Assembly: GCA_035651755.1 (NCBI GenBank)
Contig: DASRFA010000060.1
Span: 1 to 64,000 of the forward strand
DNA length: 64,000 nt
Reading direction: 5' to 3'
Origin: DASRFA01 sp035651755
GTDB taxonomy: Bacteria; Desulfobacterota; Binatia; UBA12015
Part shown: positions 42,149 through 52,451 of the stretch, in pieces
Numbering within the stretch: position 1 is the stretch's first letter
Layout: each line of letters starts with the position of its first letter
Notes under the pieces: model-generated
What the model was told of the DNA's origin: nothing
The model's database searches: none
The model's input: the letters and a program-made list of their open reading frames with translations, nothing else
Program-made: the position numbers and the translations under genes

Positions 42149-44254
42149 TCAGGCGATGCGGCGCAGGAGCGCGAGCGTGCGATCCGCGATCGCGACCTTC
42201 CCGCCTCCGGGCACGACGGGCCCGTCTTCGGGAAGCGGCTTCGCCGTGTCGAGGACGACCTGCCAGCGCTCGCCGAGCGGCGGGCCGGGAAGGACGAACT
42301 CCAGCGGCTCGTAGTGCGCGTTGAACGCGATGTAGAAGCTCGCGTCGACGACGCGCTCGCCGTGCGGCCCGGGGCTCGCGATCGTCTCGCCGTTCAAGAA
42401 GACGGCGAGCGACTTGGCGAACCCGTTGTTCCAGTCCTCCTCCGACATCTCGGTCCCGTCGGGCTTGAGCCACTCGAGCTCGGGCACGCCGCGGATCGCG
42501 CGGCCCTGGAACCAGCGCCGGCGGCGGAAGACCGGGTGGTTCCGGCGGAGGTCGATGAGCTCGCGCGTGTACTCGTGCAGGCCGACGTCGGCGGACTCCC
42601 AGTCGTACCAGCTGATCTCGCCGTCCTGGCAGTAGGCGTTGTTGTTCCCCTGCTGCGTGCGGCCGATCTCGTCGCCGCCGAGCAGCATCGGTACGCCCTG
42701 CGAGAGGAAGAGCGTCGCGAGGAAGTTCCGCATCTGGCGCGCTCGCAGCGCGTTCACGCCCTGGTCGTCGGTCGGGCCTTCGGCGCCGCAGTTCCACGAC
42801 CGGTTGTTCGACTCGCCGTCGCGGTTCTCCTCGCCGTTCTCCTCGTTGTGCTTGTCGTTGTACGAGACGAGGTCGCGCAACGTGAATCCGTCGTGCGCGG
42901 TCACGAAGTTGATGCTCGCCGACGGCGTGCGCGCGCTCGTCTGGTAGAGGTCGGAGCTTCCCGTCAAGCGATTCGCGAACTCGGCGAGCGTCGCGTCGGC
43001 GCCGCGCCAGTAGTCGCGCACGGAGTCGCGGTACTTTCCGTTCCACTCCGACCAGAGGGGCGGGAAGTTGCCGACCTGGTAGCCGCCCTCGCCGAGGTCC
43101 CACGGCTCCGCGATGAGCTTCACCTGCGACAGGACGGGATCCTGGTGGATGATGTCGAAGAACGCGCCCAGCCGATCGACGTCGTGCAGCTCGCGCGCGA
43201 GCGACGCCGCGAGGTCGAAGCGGAAGCCGTCGACGTGCATCTCGAGCACCCAGTAGCGGAGGCTGTCCATGATGAGCTGCAGCGTCCGCGGGTGCGTCAT
43301 GTTCAACGTGTTGCCGCAGCCCGTGTAGTCCATGTAGTAGCGGCCGTCGACGAGCCGGTAGTAGGCGGCGTTGTCGATGCCGCGGAAGCACAGCGTCGGG
43401 CCGAGGTGGTTGCCCTCGGCGGTGTGGTTGTAGACGACGTCGAGGATCACCTCGATGCCCGCCTGGTGTAGCGAGCGCACCATCGTCTTGAACTCGCTCA
43501 CCTGCTGTCCGAGCGTACCTCCCGACGAGTACTTCGCCTCGGGCGCGAAGAACCCGATCGAGTTGTAGCCCCAGTAGTTCGTGAGCCCGCGGTCGACGAG
43601 CACGCGATCGGCGACGAACTGGTGGCACGGCATGAGCTCGATCGCGGTGACGCCGAGCGTCCGCAGGTAGTCGAGCGCGGGCGGCGACGCGAGACCGGCG
43701 TAGGTGCCGCGCAGCGAATCGGGCAGCTCCGGGTGCCGCATCGTGAAGCCCTTCACGTGCATCTCGTAGATCACGGTCTCGTGCAGTGGGCGGCGGAGCG
43801 GCCGGTCGTCGCCCCAGCTGAACGCGGGATCGACGACGACCGACTTCGGCAGGAACGGCGCGCTGTCGCGATCGTCCGGCTCCAGGTCCGCGCCCTCGGA
43901 GCCGATGCGATAGCCGAAGAGCGCGTCGTCCCAGCGCACCGCGCGGTCGATCGCCTTCGCGTACGGATCGAAGAGGAGCTTCGCGCGGTTGAAGCGGTGC
44001 CCCGCGCCCGGGTCGTACGGCCCGTCGACCCGAAAGCCGTACCGCCATCCCGGGCGCGCCTCGGGCAGATAGCAATGCCACACCTGGTCGGTGCGCTCCT
44101 CGAGCGGGATGCGCGCCCACTCGTTGTTGCCGTTCGGCCCGTCGAAGAGGCAGAGCTCGACGCCGGTCGCGCTCTCGGAGAAGAGCGCGAAGTTGACGCC
44201 CGCGCCGTCCCAGGTCGCGCCGAGCGGATAGGACTGGCCGGGCCAGATCCGCAT
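42149..44254 (-). CDS. glgX: glycogen debranching enzyme (isoamylase type)
   Basis: This 701-residue GH13 enzyme cleaves alpha-1,6 branches of glycogen-type glucan. The start MRIWPGQSYPLGATWDGAG is the usual GlgX N-terminus. The N-terminal CBM48-like domain runs to about residue 150. The barrel has VYNHTAEGNH (274-283), nucleophile Asp347 in DGFRFDLA, acid Glu383 in IAEPWD and Asp455 in TAHDGFTL. The C-terminal domain ends at 701, normal for the family. It is the last gene of the trehalose operon, 47 bases after treZ. With treY and treZ it feeds linear maltooligosaccharides into trehalose synthesis. Reading frames that run upstream past this start cross treZ in the wrong frame. Confidence 0.95.
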   Translation of the reverse strand: MRIWPGQSYPLGATWDGAGVNFALFSESATGVELCLFDGPNGNNEWARIPLEERTDQVWHCYLPEARPGWRYGFRVDGPYDPGAGHRFNRAKLLFDPYAKAIDRAVRWDDALFGYRIGSEGADLEPDDRDSAPFLPKSVVVDPAFSWGDDRPLRRPLHETVIYEMHVKGFTMRHPELPDSLRGTYAGLASPPALDYLRTLGVTAIELMPCHQFVADRVLVDRGLTNYWGYNSIGFFAPEAKYSSGGTLGQQVSEFKTMVRSLHQAGIEVILDVVYNHTAEGNHLGPTLCFRGIDNAAYYRLVDGRYYMDYTGCGNTLNMTHPRTLQLIMDSLRYWVLEMHVDGFRFDLAASLARELHDVDRLGAFFDIIHQDPVLSQVKLIAEPWDLGEGGYQVGNFPPLWSEWNGKYRDSVRDYWRGADATLAEFANRLTGSSDLYQTSARTPSASINFVTAHDGFTLRDLVSYNDKHNEENGEENRDGESNNRSWNCGAEGPTDDQGVNALRARQMRNFLATLFLSQGVPMLLGGDEIGRTQQGNNNAYCQDGEISWYDWESADVGLHEYTRELIDLRRNHPVFRRRRWFQGRAIRGVPELEWLKPDGTEMSEEDWNNGFAKSLAVFLNGETIASPGPHGERVVDASFYIAFNAHYEPLEFVLPGPPLGERWQVVLDTAKPLPEDGPVVPGGGKVAIADRTLALLRRIA

Positions 44255-44301
44255 GCGCGAGCGATCGAACGCCTGTCGCTTGCGCGGCCGGCGCGGCGCC
44301 C

Positions 44302-46041
44302 TCACCGCCACCCGTCGCCCTCCGGCGCGCAGATCGCGACCGAGTCCGGCGGGAGCTCGACGGCGCCGTCGCGCAGGACCGCGGCCTCGTCCGACGCGAG
44401 GAGAAGGCGCGACCGCCCGGCGACGTCGATCGCCCGGCGCGCCGCTCCGAGGTTGCACGCGATCGCGACGTCGCCGCGCTCGGCGACCAGCCAGCGCGCC
44501 GCCTCGTCGAAGCGGACGCACGGGAAGCGGCCGTCGGTCGGCCACGGCGCGCGGCGCCGGAGCGCGATCAGCCGGCGATGCCAGTCGAGGAGCTCGCGGT
44601 GCGGCTCGCGCTCGCGCTCCGACCAGTCGAGGCGCGAGCGCTGGAACGTCTCCTCCGCCTGCGGGTCCGGCACGTCCTCCGGCGCCCACGCGAACGCCGC
44701 GAACTCGCGGCGCCGCCCCTCGCTCACGGCGCGCGCGAGGTCGGGATCGTCGTGGTCGGTGAAGTACAGGAAGGGCGTCGACGCGCCCCACTCCTCGCCC
44801 TGGAAGAGAAGCGGCACGAACGGCGACGTCAGGACCAGCGCTGCGGCGATCATCGCGCGCCGCGTGCCGGCGAGGTGCGAGAGGCGATCGCCCTGCGCGC
44901 GATTCCCGATCTGATCGTGGTTGTGCGCGAACGCGACGAAGCGCTGCGCGGGAATGCCGATCGGCGTGCGCCCGTGGCGCCGCCCGCGATGCGCCGAGCG
45001 CCGGCCGGCGTAGACGAACGCGCGCTCGAGCGCAGCGGCCAAATCGGCCATGCGCCCGAAGTCCTCGTAGTAGCCCTGGCGCTCTCCCGTGAGGAGCGCG
45101 TGCACGGCGTGGTGGAAGTCGTCGCTCCACTGCGCCGCGAGGCCGTAGCCGCCGGCCTCGCGCGCGCGGACGAGGCGCGGATCGTTCAGGTCGCTCTCCG
45201 CGATCAGCACGAGCGGCCGCTGCTCGCGCGCGGACAGCGCGTCGACCTCCATCTGCAGCTCTTCGAGGACGTGCGTCGCCGACGAGTCGTAGATCGCGTG
45301 CACGGCGTCCAGGCGCAGGCCGTCGATGCGATAGTCGCGCAGCCACATGAGCGCGTTGTCGACGACGAAGCGGCGGACCTCGTCGCTGCCGGCGTCGTCG
45401 TAGTTGACGGCGTCGCCCCAGGGGGTGCGATGGCGGTCCGTGAAGTACGGCCCGTAGCGCGCGAGGTAGTTCCCGCTCGGGCCGAGGTGGTTGTAGACGA
45501 CGTCCAGCAGGACGGCGAGGCCACGACCGTGGCATGCGTCGACGAGGCGCTTCAAGCCGTCCGGACCGCCGTACGCGTGGTGGGCCGCGTACAGGTCGAC
45601 GCCGTCGTAGCCCCAGCCGCGCGTCCCGGGAAACTCGGCGACCGGCATGAGCTCGACGTGCGTGACGCCGAGGTCGACCAGCCGATCGAGGTACTGGATC
45701 GCGGAGTCGAACGTGCCGCCCGGCGAGAACGTGCCGACATGGAGCTCGTAGATCACCGCTCCCGCGAGCGGCGGCGCGCGGAATGCGCGGTGCACCCAGG
45801 GAAATGCCGCGTGGTCGACCGCGCGCGAAGGGCCGTGCACGCCGGCGGGCTGGCACGGCGAGCGCGGATCCGGGAGCGGCCCTTCGCCGTCCAGGAGGAA
45901 GGCGTAGTCCACGCCGGGCGCGGGCGTGGCCGCACCCGCGCTCCACCAGCCGTCCTGCTCCGCAACCATGGCGCGACGACGGCCGGCGCACTCGAGCTCG
46001 ACGGCACCGGCCCTCGGCGCCCAGACCCGGAGGCCGCTCAT
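44302..46041 (-). CDS. treZ: malto-oligosyltrehalose trehalohydrolase
   Basis: This 579-residue GH13 enzyme releases trehalose from maltooligosyltrehalose. It starts MSGLRVWAPRAG, four bases inside the treY end (ATGA overlap). An N-terminal CBM48-like domain (about 1-90) is followed by the barrel with DVVYNHLGPSG (180-190), nucleophile Asp245 in DGLRLDAVHAI, acid Glu282 in LIAESD and Asp376 in AHNHDQIGN. The length is normal for TreZ. It lies directly between treY and glgX. Frames that extend it upstream to 48393 are out-of-frame readings of treY. Confidence 0.95.
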   Translation of the reverse strand: MSGLRVWAPRAGAVELECAGRRRAMVAEQDGWWSAGAATPAPGVDYAFLLDGEGPLPDPRSPCQPAGVHGPSRAVDHAAFPWVHRAFRAPPLAGAVIYELHVGTFSPGGTFDSAIQYLDRLVDLGVTHVELMPVAEFPGTRGWGYDGVDLYAAHHAYGGPDGLKRLVDACHGRGLAVLLDVVYNHLGPSGNYLARYGPYFTDRHRTPWGDAVNYDDAGSDEVRRFVVDNALMWLRDYRIDGLRLDAVHAIYDSSATHVLEELQMEVDALSAREQRPLVLIAESDLNDPRLVRAREAGGYGLAAQWSDDFHHAVHALLTGERQGYYEDFGRMADLAAALERAFVYAGRRSAHRGRRHGRTPIGIPAQRFVAFAHNHDQIGNRAQGDRLSHLAGTRRAMIAAALVLTSPFVPLLFQGEEWGASTPFLYFTDHDDPDLARAVSEGRRREFAAFAWAPEDVPDPQAEETFQRSRLDWSEREREPHRELLDWHRRLIALRRRAPWPTDGRFPCVRFDEAARWLVAERGDVAIACNLGAARRAIDVAGRSRLLLASDEAAVLRDGAVELPPDSVAICAPEGDGWR

Positions 46042-48719
46042 CGCGCTTCGCTCGCGCGCTCGAGGAGGCAGACCGGAAAGCGCGCGACGAGGCGCGCCAT
46101 CTCGACCGCGTCGCCTTCGACGACGTCGCCGGTGAGGACGTCGCGCCACGTGCCGCGGGGCACGCGGACGCGCGTGTCCTCCCAGTCGCCGCCGAGACGG
46201 AGGAGGAGGCGCGGGGCGATCGCGATCGCTCCGCCACCGCGCTGGAAGGCGACGACGTGCCCGGCGCGCGCGCCGGTCGCCTGGATCGGCCGATACTCCG
46301 CGGTCGGCGCGAAGAGGTCCGGCCGGCGGCGGCGCAGGTCGAGCGCGCGCGACACGAGCCAGAGCTTCGGGAGCCCCTCGTCCGAGCGCGCGAGGACGTC
46401 CTCGACGCGCGCGTCCCGGAGCTCCTCGAGCAGGCGGCGGCGCAGCTCGAAGTCGACGGGCCGGCGGTTGTCGGGGTCGACGAGGCTCAGGTCCCAGAGC
46501 TCGTTCCCCTGATAGACGTCGGGCACGCCCGGAGCGGTGAGCTGGAGGAGCGTCTGCGCGAGCGAGCTCCGCCGCCCGGGCTCGACGAGCGGCGCGACGA
46601 ACCGAGCGAGCGCGCGCCGGAACCAGACGTCCGAGAGGATGTCCGAGACGAAACGACGCACGGCCGCCTCGTACTCCGCGTTCTGTCGGGTCCACGAGGT
46701 GTGCTCCTTCGCCTCGCGGCACGCCTTCTCCATGAAGCGCTGAACGCGCTCGGACTCGATGGGCCACGCGCCGACGAGCGTCTGGTAGAGCAGGTACTCG
46801 GCGTTCGGGTCCGGGCCGGCGTCGCGGCGGTAGCGGCGGTTGTGCTCGGCCCACGAGAACACGGCGTCGCGCCAGGCGTCGGGGATCTCCGAGAGAAGGT
46901 GAAGGCGCGCGCGCACGTCGGCGCTTCGCTTGGTGTCGTGGGTCGAGAGCGCGAGCAGCGCCTCCGGCGTCCGGCGCGCGGCGCGCGCGCACTCGCGGTG
47001 GAACTGCTCGACGTCGATCCCGAACTGCGACGGGTCGCCGCCCACCTCGCACAGCGAGATGAGCCGGTGGTAGGCGTAGAAGGCGGTGTCCTCGACGCCT
47101 TTCGCCATCGCCGGGCCGGAGAGCTGCTGGAAGCGCACCACGAGCTCGCCCTCGAGCGCGCCGCGCTCGCGCAGCTCGAGGATCGCGCGCAGGAACTCGA
47201 ACAGCTCGGGGTCGAGGTCCGTACGATGCCGCTTCGCCGCCTCGGTCGCCTGCGCGATCCAGCGCCGATCCTCGTCGGTGACGCGTTCCGCCGCGGGCGC
47301 GACGTACGTCCGGTAGACCGGGAAGCAGGCGAGCAGCTCGCGCAGCGCCTCGTGGAGCTCGTGGCGGGTGTAGTCGCGGTGGCGGCGGTGGCCCTCGCAG
47401 ATTCGCACGAGGAGCGCCGTCAAGCGGTTGAGGTCGCTGCCGAGCAGCTCGCTCATCGCGAGGAGCTTCTTGTCGCGCGCGAGCGCGTGCCAGTCGCGCG
47501 GCTCGCCGAGGAAGCGCTCGTAGCACTCCGTGAGCGGCCGCTCGCCGTCGGGATCGACGAAGAGCCCGCCGGCCCGCGCGATGAAGTCGTACCCGGTCGT
47601 TCCGGCGACCGGCCACGTCTCCCGAAGCTCCTCTCCCGGCTCGAGGATCTTCTCGACGACGATCCACGCCTCGGGCGCGCGCTCGGCGAGGCGGCGCAGG
47701 TACACCTCCGGGTCGCACAGGCCGTCGACGTGGTCGATGCGCAGCCCGTCGACGAGACCTTCGCCGACCCAGCGCAGGACGAGCGCGTGCGTCGCGTCGA
47801 ACACCGGCTCCGCCTCGACGCGCAGGCCGACGAGCGAGTTGATGTCGAAGAAACGACGGTACCCGAGGTCGCGCGCGGCGGCGCGCCAGAACGCGAGGCG
47901 GTAGTTCTGGCGCTCGAGGAGCGCGTGCAGCGTCTCGACGTCCCGGTTCACCTCGTCGATCGCCGCGTCGAGCGCGCGTCCGACGCTCGGCTTCTCGTCG
48001 AGGAGCAGCCCGAGGCGGCCGCGCAGGTGCTCCCACTCGAGCTGCCGGCGGTGCACGCTCGGGAAGTCGGTCGCGGTTGCCTCCGGAAGCTCGCCGAGCG
48101 CGTCCGCGATCTTCCGCAGGTCGTCGTCGCGCGCGATCTCCGCCGCCCGACGCACGATGCCATCGAGCGTGCGCGGACTCACCGGGAACGCGTGGTCGTA
48201 GTAGCGGACGCGGACGGCGGTCCCCTGGCGCTCGAGGCGGATCTGCGACGCCTCGAGCACGCGCCCGTAGTGGTCTCCCAGGACCGGCAGCAGCACGACG
48301 TTGCGGAAGTGGGCCTCGGGCGGATCCCAGTCGACGTCGAAGAACGCGGCGTAGCGGCTGGCGGGACCGTGCTCGAGCACGTCCCACCACCACGGGTTCT
48401 CCGCGCCGGGGATGGCCATGTGGTTCGGGACGACGTCGACCACGTGGCCGAGGCCGTGGCGGCCGAGCTCGCGCGCGAGGCGTGCGTGCGCCGCCTGTCC
48501 GCCGAGCTCGGCGCTCACCCGGCCATGGTCGATGACGTCGTAGCCGTGGGTGCTCCCCGAGGCCGCCTGCAGGGACGGCGAAGAGTAGAGATGGCTCGCG
48601 CCGAGCGCGGAAAGGTAGCCGGCGACCTCGGCGGCGGCGTCGAAGCCGAAGCCCGGGCGCAGTTGCAGGCGATAGGTCGCGCGCCGCTCCACGTGGTCAC
48701 GAACGAGGACGTCCCGCAC
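46038..48719 (-). CDS. treY: malto-oligosyltrehalose synthase
   Basis: This 893-residue GH13 enzyme turns the reducing-end alpha-1,4 bond of maltooligosaccharides into an alpha,alpha-1,1 bond. A GTG at 48719 gives MRDVLVRDHV, followed closely by the family start ATYRLQLRPGFGFD (14-27). Motifs: DVVPNHMA (95-102), nucleophile Asp329 in DGLRIDHVDGL (324-334), acid Glu356 in VVEKILEPGEE and STHDTKRSADVRARL for the third acidic residue. The protein is longer than TreZ because of the large insertion typical of TreY. It is first in the operon. Regulation is not visible beyond two small hairpins just upstream. Confidence 0.95.
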   Translation of the reverse strand: MRDVLVRDHVERRATYRLQLRPGFGFDAAAEVAGYLSALGASHLYSSPSLQAASGSTHGYDVIDHGRVSAELGGQAAHARLARELGRHGLGHVVDVVPNHMAIPGAENPWWWDVLEHGPASRYAAFFDVDWDPPEAHFRNVVLLPVLGDHYGRVLEASQIRLERQGTAVRVRYYDHAFPVSPRTLDGIVRRAAEIARDDDLRKIADALGELPEATATDFPSVHRRQLEWEHLRGRLGLLLDEKPSVGRALDAAIDEVNRDVETLHALLERQNYRLAFWRAAARDLGYRRFFDINSLVGLRVEAEPVFDATHALVLRWVGEGLVDGLRIDHVDGLCDPEVYLRRLAERAPEAWIVVEKILEPGEELRETWPVAGTTGYDFIARAGGLFVDPDGERPLTECYERFLGEPRDWHALARDKKLLAMSELLGSDLNRLTALLVRICEGHRRHRDYTRHELHEALRELLACFPVYRTYVAPAAERVTDEDRRWIAQATEAAKRHRTDLDPELFEFLRAILELRERGALEGELVVRFQQLSGPAMAKGVEDTAFYAYHRLISLCEVGGDPSQFGIDVEQFHRECARAARRTPEALLALSTHDTKRSADVRARLHLLSEIPDAWRDAVFSWAEHNRRYRRDAGPDPNAEYLLYQTLVGAWPIESERVQRFMEKACREAKEHTSWTRQNAEYEAAVRRFVSDILSDVWFRRALARFVAPLVEPGRRSSLAQTLLQLTAPGVPDVYQGNELWDLSLVDPDNRRPVDFELRRRLLEELRDARVEDVLARSDEGLPKLWLVSRALDLRRRRPDLFAPTAEYRPIQATGARAGHVVAFQRGGGAIAIAPRLLLRLGGDWEDTRVRVPRGTWRDVLTGDVVEGDAVEMARLVARFPVCLLERASEAR

Positions 48720-49075
48720 GCGCTCCGCCGCGGCAGCCCGCGCCTCGCCCCGGGCGGGGCAGGCACTTCACGTGCCAACGCTGCGCGTGGATGCCGCGTG
48801 CGGCGGACGTCGTTTCCTCTCCGTTCTTACACCGACCGGGAGTCGAATGTGCACTCCTCGGGTCCGCACGCGCGGACGCCCTCGCCTTTGGCGCACGGCT
48901 TTCGGCCGCCCAGGCGGACCGGCGCGCGCGCGCCGCATTGCGCGTTGACCCCTCCGGGAGCGTGACGTAGCGTCCCCGAAGCCCGCCCCCGGCCACGGCA
49001 GTCACCCGGATCAGATCGCACGGAGACGCCACCTCGGGAGAACCGCGTACGAGCTCGGAAATCGAAGACGCCGTC
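48720..49075. other. divergent intergenic region between trehalose and MoxR operons
   Basis: These 356 bases must drive treY leftward and the MoxR operon rightward. I see no gene. Two compact structures lie near treY: GCCTCGCCCC...GGGGCAGGC (about 48742-48764, one bulge) and GGCAC-TTCAC-GTGCC (48762-48776). In such GC-rich DNA they may be chance, but they are close enough to the treY start to affect it. No confident -35/-10 boxes were found. Confidence 0.5.
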
Positions 49076-50424
49076 GTGCGCGTCGCCGCGCGGTTGAACC
49101 GCGTCGCGGTGGAGCGCGCGCTGTTCTGGGGCCTCGGTTCGGCGCTCTTCGCGCTCGCCGCAGCCGCCAGCCTCGCCGGCCGTCTTTCGCCGGCGGCCTT
49201 TCGCCAGACGGCGGTCGCTCTGGTCGTCGCGGTGGTCGCGATCGCGACCGCGGCCTGGCTGGCCGCGCGGCGGCGCTGGGCGCGGGAGGTCGGCGCGGCG
49301 CGCTGGGTGGAGGCGCGCGTCCCTCTCGACGAGCGCCTCTTGACGCTCGTCACCGCATCGCCCGCGGTGCGCGAATCGCACCTCTGGTCGATGCTCGTGA
49401 GCGACAACCGGGCGCACCTCGGGCGGTGGGCCGGCTCGCGCCTCGGCATCCCGCGCGTCCCGGGCAACGCGGCGTACGCCGTCCTCGCCTTGGCGGCCGC
49501 CCTGGCGTCGCTCGTCCCACGCTGGGAGCCCGGCGAGCCGCCGCCGGAGATGGCCTCGACCGCCGACCGCGACGCCGATCCGTCGCACGAGGTCGATCAG
49601 CCGAACCTGGCGGCCGTCGGCGGGACGTTGAACGGCGGGCAGGCGGGCACCGGAGACCGGGGCGACGGCAAGCACCCGCAAGGCGCGACCGTCGTCGCGG
49701 CGATCGAGGGCATGCGCGCCGACCTCGCGCGGCGCTTCGACGAGTCGATCGCCGCCGCGGTGCTGAATGCCGGCACGGGCGGCGGCGAGCCGCCGGAAGG
49801 CGGCAGCGACGACGTCCAGCTCGCGAAGCGCGCGCCCAACGCCGAGCGCGGCGGCATCGGACAGACGAAGGGCGAAGCCGGAGGTCGGCCGCCCGATGCC
49901 TCGCTCGCACGCCTCGAGCAGGGCGACGGATCCGGTCAGCCGGTTCTCGCGCCCGAGGCCGTCGGCGGAACGGGAGCCGGGAAGCCGACCCGCGGCGCAG
50001 GGAGCCCGGACGGCTCGGCGAAGGAAGGCGGCAAGGGCAACGACCAGGCCGACGGCGGCAACAAGGCGATGGCGGGCGGCCGCGGCAAGCCCGACGGTCC
50101 CACGGTCGCGTCGAAGGCGGACGGCGAGGCGAACGGCGGGACGGGCGGCGCCGGGGCCGGCGCCGGCAAGGCGAGCGCGGCCCTGCTCGCGGCGAAGCCG
50201 CTCACGCTCGCGGGCGGCGCGCGCCAGACCGCGCGCTTCGCGCTCACGATCGGCGCCGGCACGCGCGAGGTCGGGCCGGGCGACCAGGACGGCGTTCCGA
50301 CCCAAGCCCGCAGCCACATCGCCGACGTCGCGCGCGGCGCACAGGCGGCCGACCGCTCCGTGCGCCACGAAGAGATTCCCCCGGAGTACGAGGCCATCGT
50401 CAAACGCATTTTCGCGAGGGAGCC

Positions 50425-50428
<4 letters not shown>
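49076..50428 (+). CDS. hypothetical membrane protein, first gene of the MoxR/VWA operon
   Basis: This is a 450-residue protein starting with GTG; the frame is also open upstream with no better start. Two N-terminal hydrophobic segments (about 14-35 and 42-62) are followed by ARWVEARVPLDERLLTLVTA, which resembles the opening of DUF4175-type proteins. A third helix (about 130-150) precedes a long disordered, Gly/Ala/Asp/Lys-rich region (about 160-380). A short conserved-looking end carries HEEIPPEYEAIVKRIFAREP. In similar operons the first gene encodes such a membrane subunit, whose role is not known. It overlaps the MoxR gene by four bases. Confidence 0.75.
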
Positions 50429-51440
<1,012 letters not shown>

Positions 51441-51453
<13 letters not shown>

Positions 51454-52451
51454 GCGGAGCCCGGTCGGCGCGCTCGGCGACGGCGGGCGCGACCCGCCTG
51501 GTGGACGAGGTCTTCTCGCCCACGGTCCTCGCGGGTCTCGAGCGCGTCCGCCTGCGCGCGAGCCACGCGTCCGGCGAGCGGCCCGGCCACACGCGCGTCC
51601 GCGGTCGGAGCGACGTGAGCGGCACCGAGATCGAGCGCCACACCCCGTACGCCCCGGGCGACGACCTCCGCCGCATCGACTGGAACAGCTATGCGCGGCT
51701 CGGCGAGCTCCTCACGCGGCGTTTCGTCGCCGAGCGCGAGGTCCCCGTCTGGCTCCTGATCGACGCGAGCGGATCGATGGGGCCGGGCGAGCCCGGCGGG
51801 AAGCTCGACATGGCGGCCGCGATCGCGGGAATCGTCGCGACGGTGTCGCTCGCGGGCGGCGATCGCGTCTACCTCGGCGCGGTGCCGGGACGCGGGAGCG
51901 CGCCCGCGCGCGACGGCGAGCCGGCGCGCCCGCCCGAGCCGCGCGCCGACCTGGACCGCGTCGGGCCGCTCCGGTCGCGCCGGAGCCTGACGGCGCTGCG
52001 GTCGTTCTTGACGGGTCTCACGCCGGCCGCCGGGCAGGCGGACCTGGCGGGCGCCCTCGACTCGGCGCTCCGCGACATCCGCCGCGGCCTCGTCTTCCTG
52101 ATCTCCGACTTCCTCGTCGAGCGCGCCGCCATCGAGCGCGCGCTCGACGTGATCGGCACGCGCCGCTGCGAGGGCAAGATCGTCCAGGTGCTCTCGCACG
52201 AGGACCTCGAAACGTCGTGGCTGCGCGGCCGCGACACGCTCGTCGACCGCGAGACCGGCGAGTCGTTCCGGATCGAGGCGTCGCCGGACACGCTCGCGCG
52301 CTACGAGGCGGCGATCGCGAGCCACGTCGAGGCCGTCGCCGCCGCGGCGGGGAGCCGCGCGATGATGAGCGCGCTCACGGTCAGCGACGCGGGGCTGCGC
52401 GCGTTCCTGCGCGACGACCTCCGGCGTCTCGGTCTCAAGCTCGTCCGATGA
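51441..52451 (+). CDS. DUF58 domain protein with VWA-like motif
   Basis: This is a 336-residue protein with a GTG start inside the end of the MoxR gene. Motif GRSDVSGTEIERHTPYAPGD, followed by DLRRIDWNSYARLGEL, defines DUF58. The next strand PVWLLIDASGSMG holds a metal-binding DxSxS pattern as in VWA domains. The second half is alpha/beta with VFLISDFLVERAAIER. DUF58 proteins are soluble partners in MoxR systems and may pass an interaction signal to the BatA-type membrane proteins that follow. It overlaps the next gene by four bases. Confidence 0.92.

Noticed and set aside
42149..48393. Very long minus-strand frames (more than 1300 codons) that include glgX or treZ
   Set aside because: The parts upstream of the true starts are out-of-frame readings of treZ and treY. 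The start motifs MRIWPGQ and MSGLRVWAP and the ATGA overlap define the real genes.
45783..48965. A 1060-codon plus-strand frame over treZ and treY
   Set aside because: It is antisense to two enzymes with complete catalytic motifs and has a repetitive Arg/Glu/Val composition.
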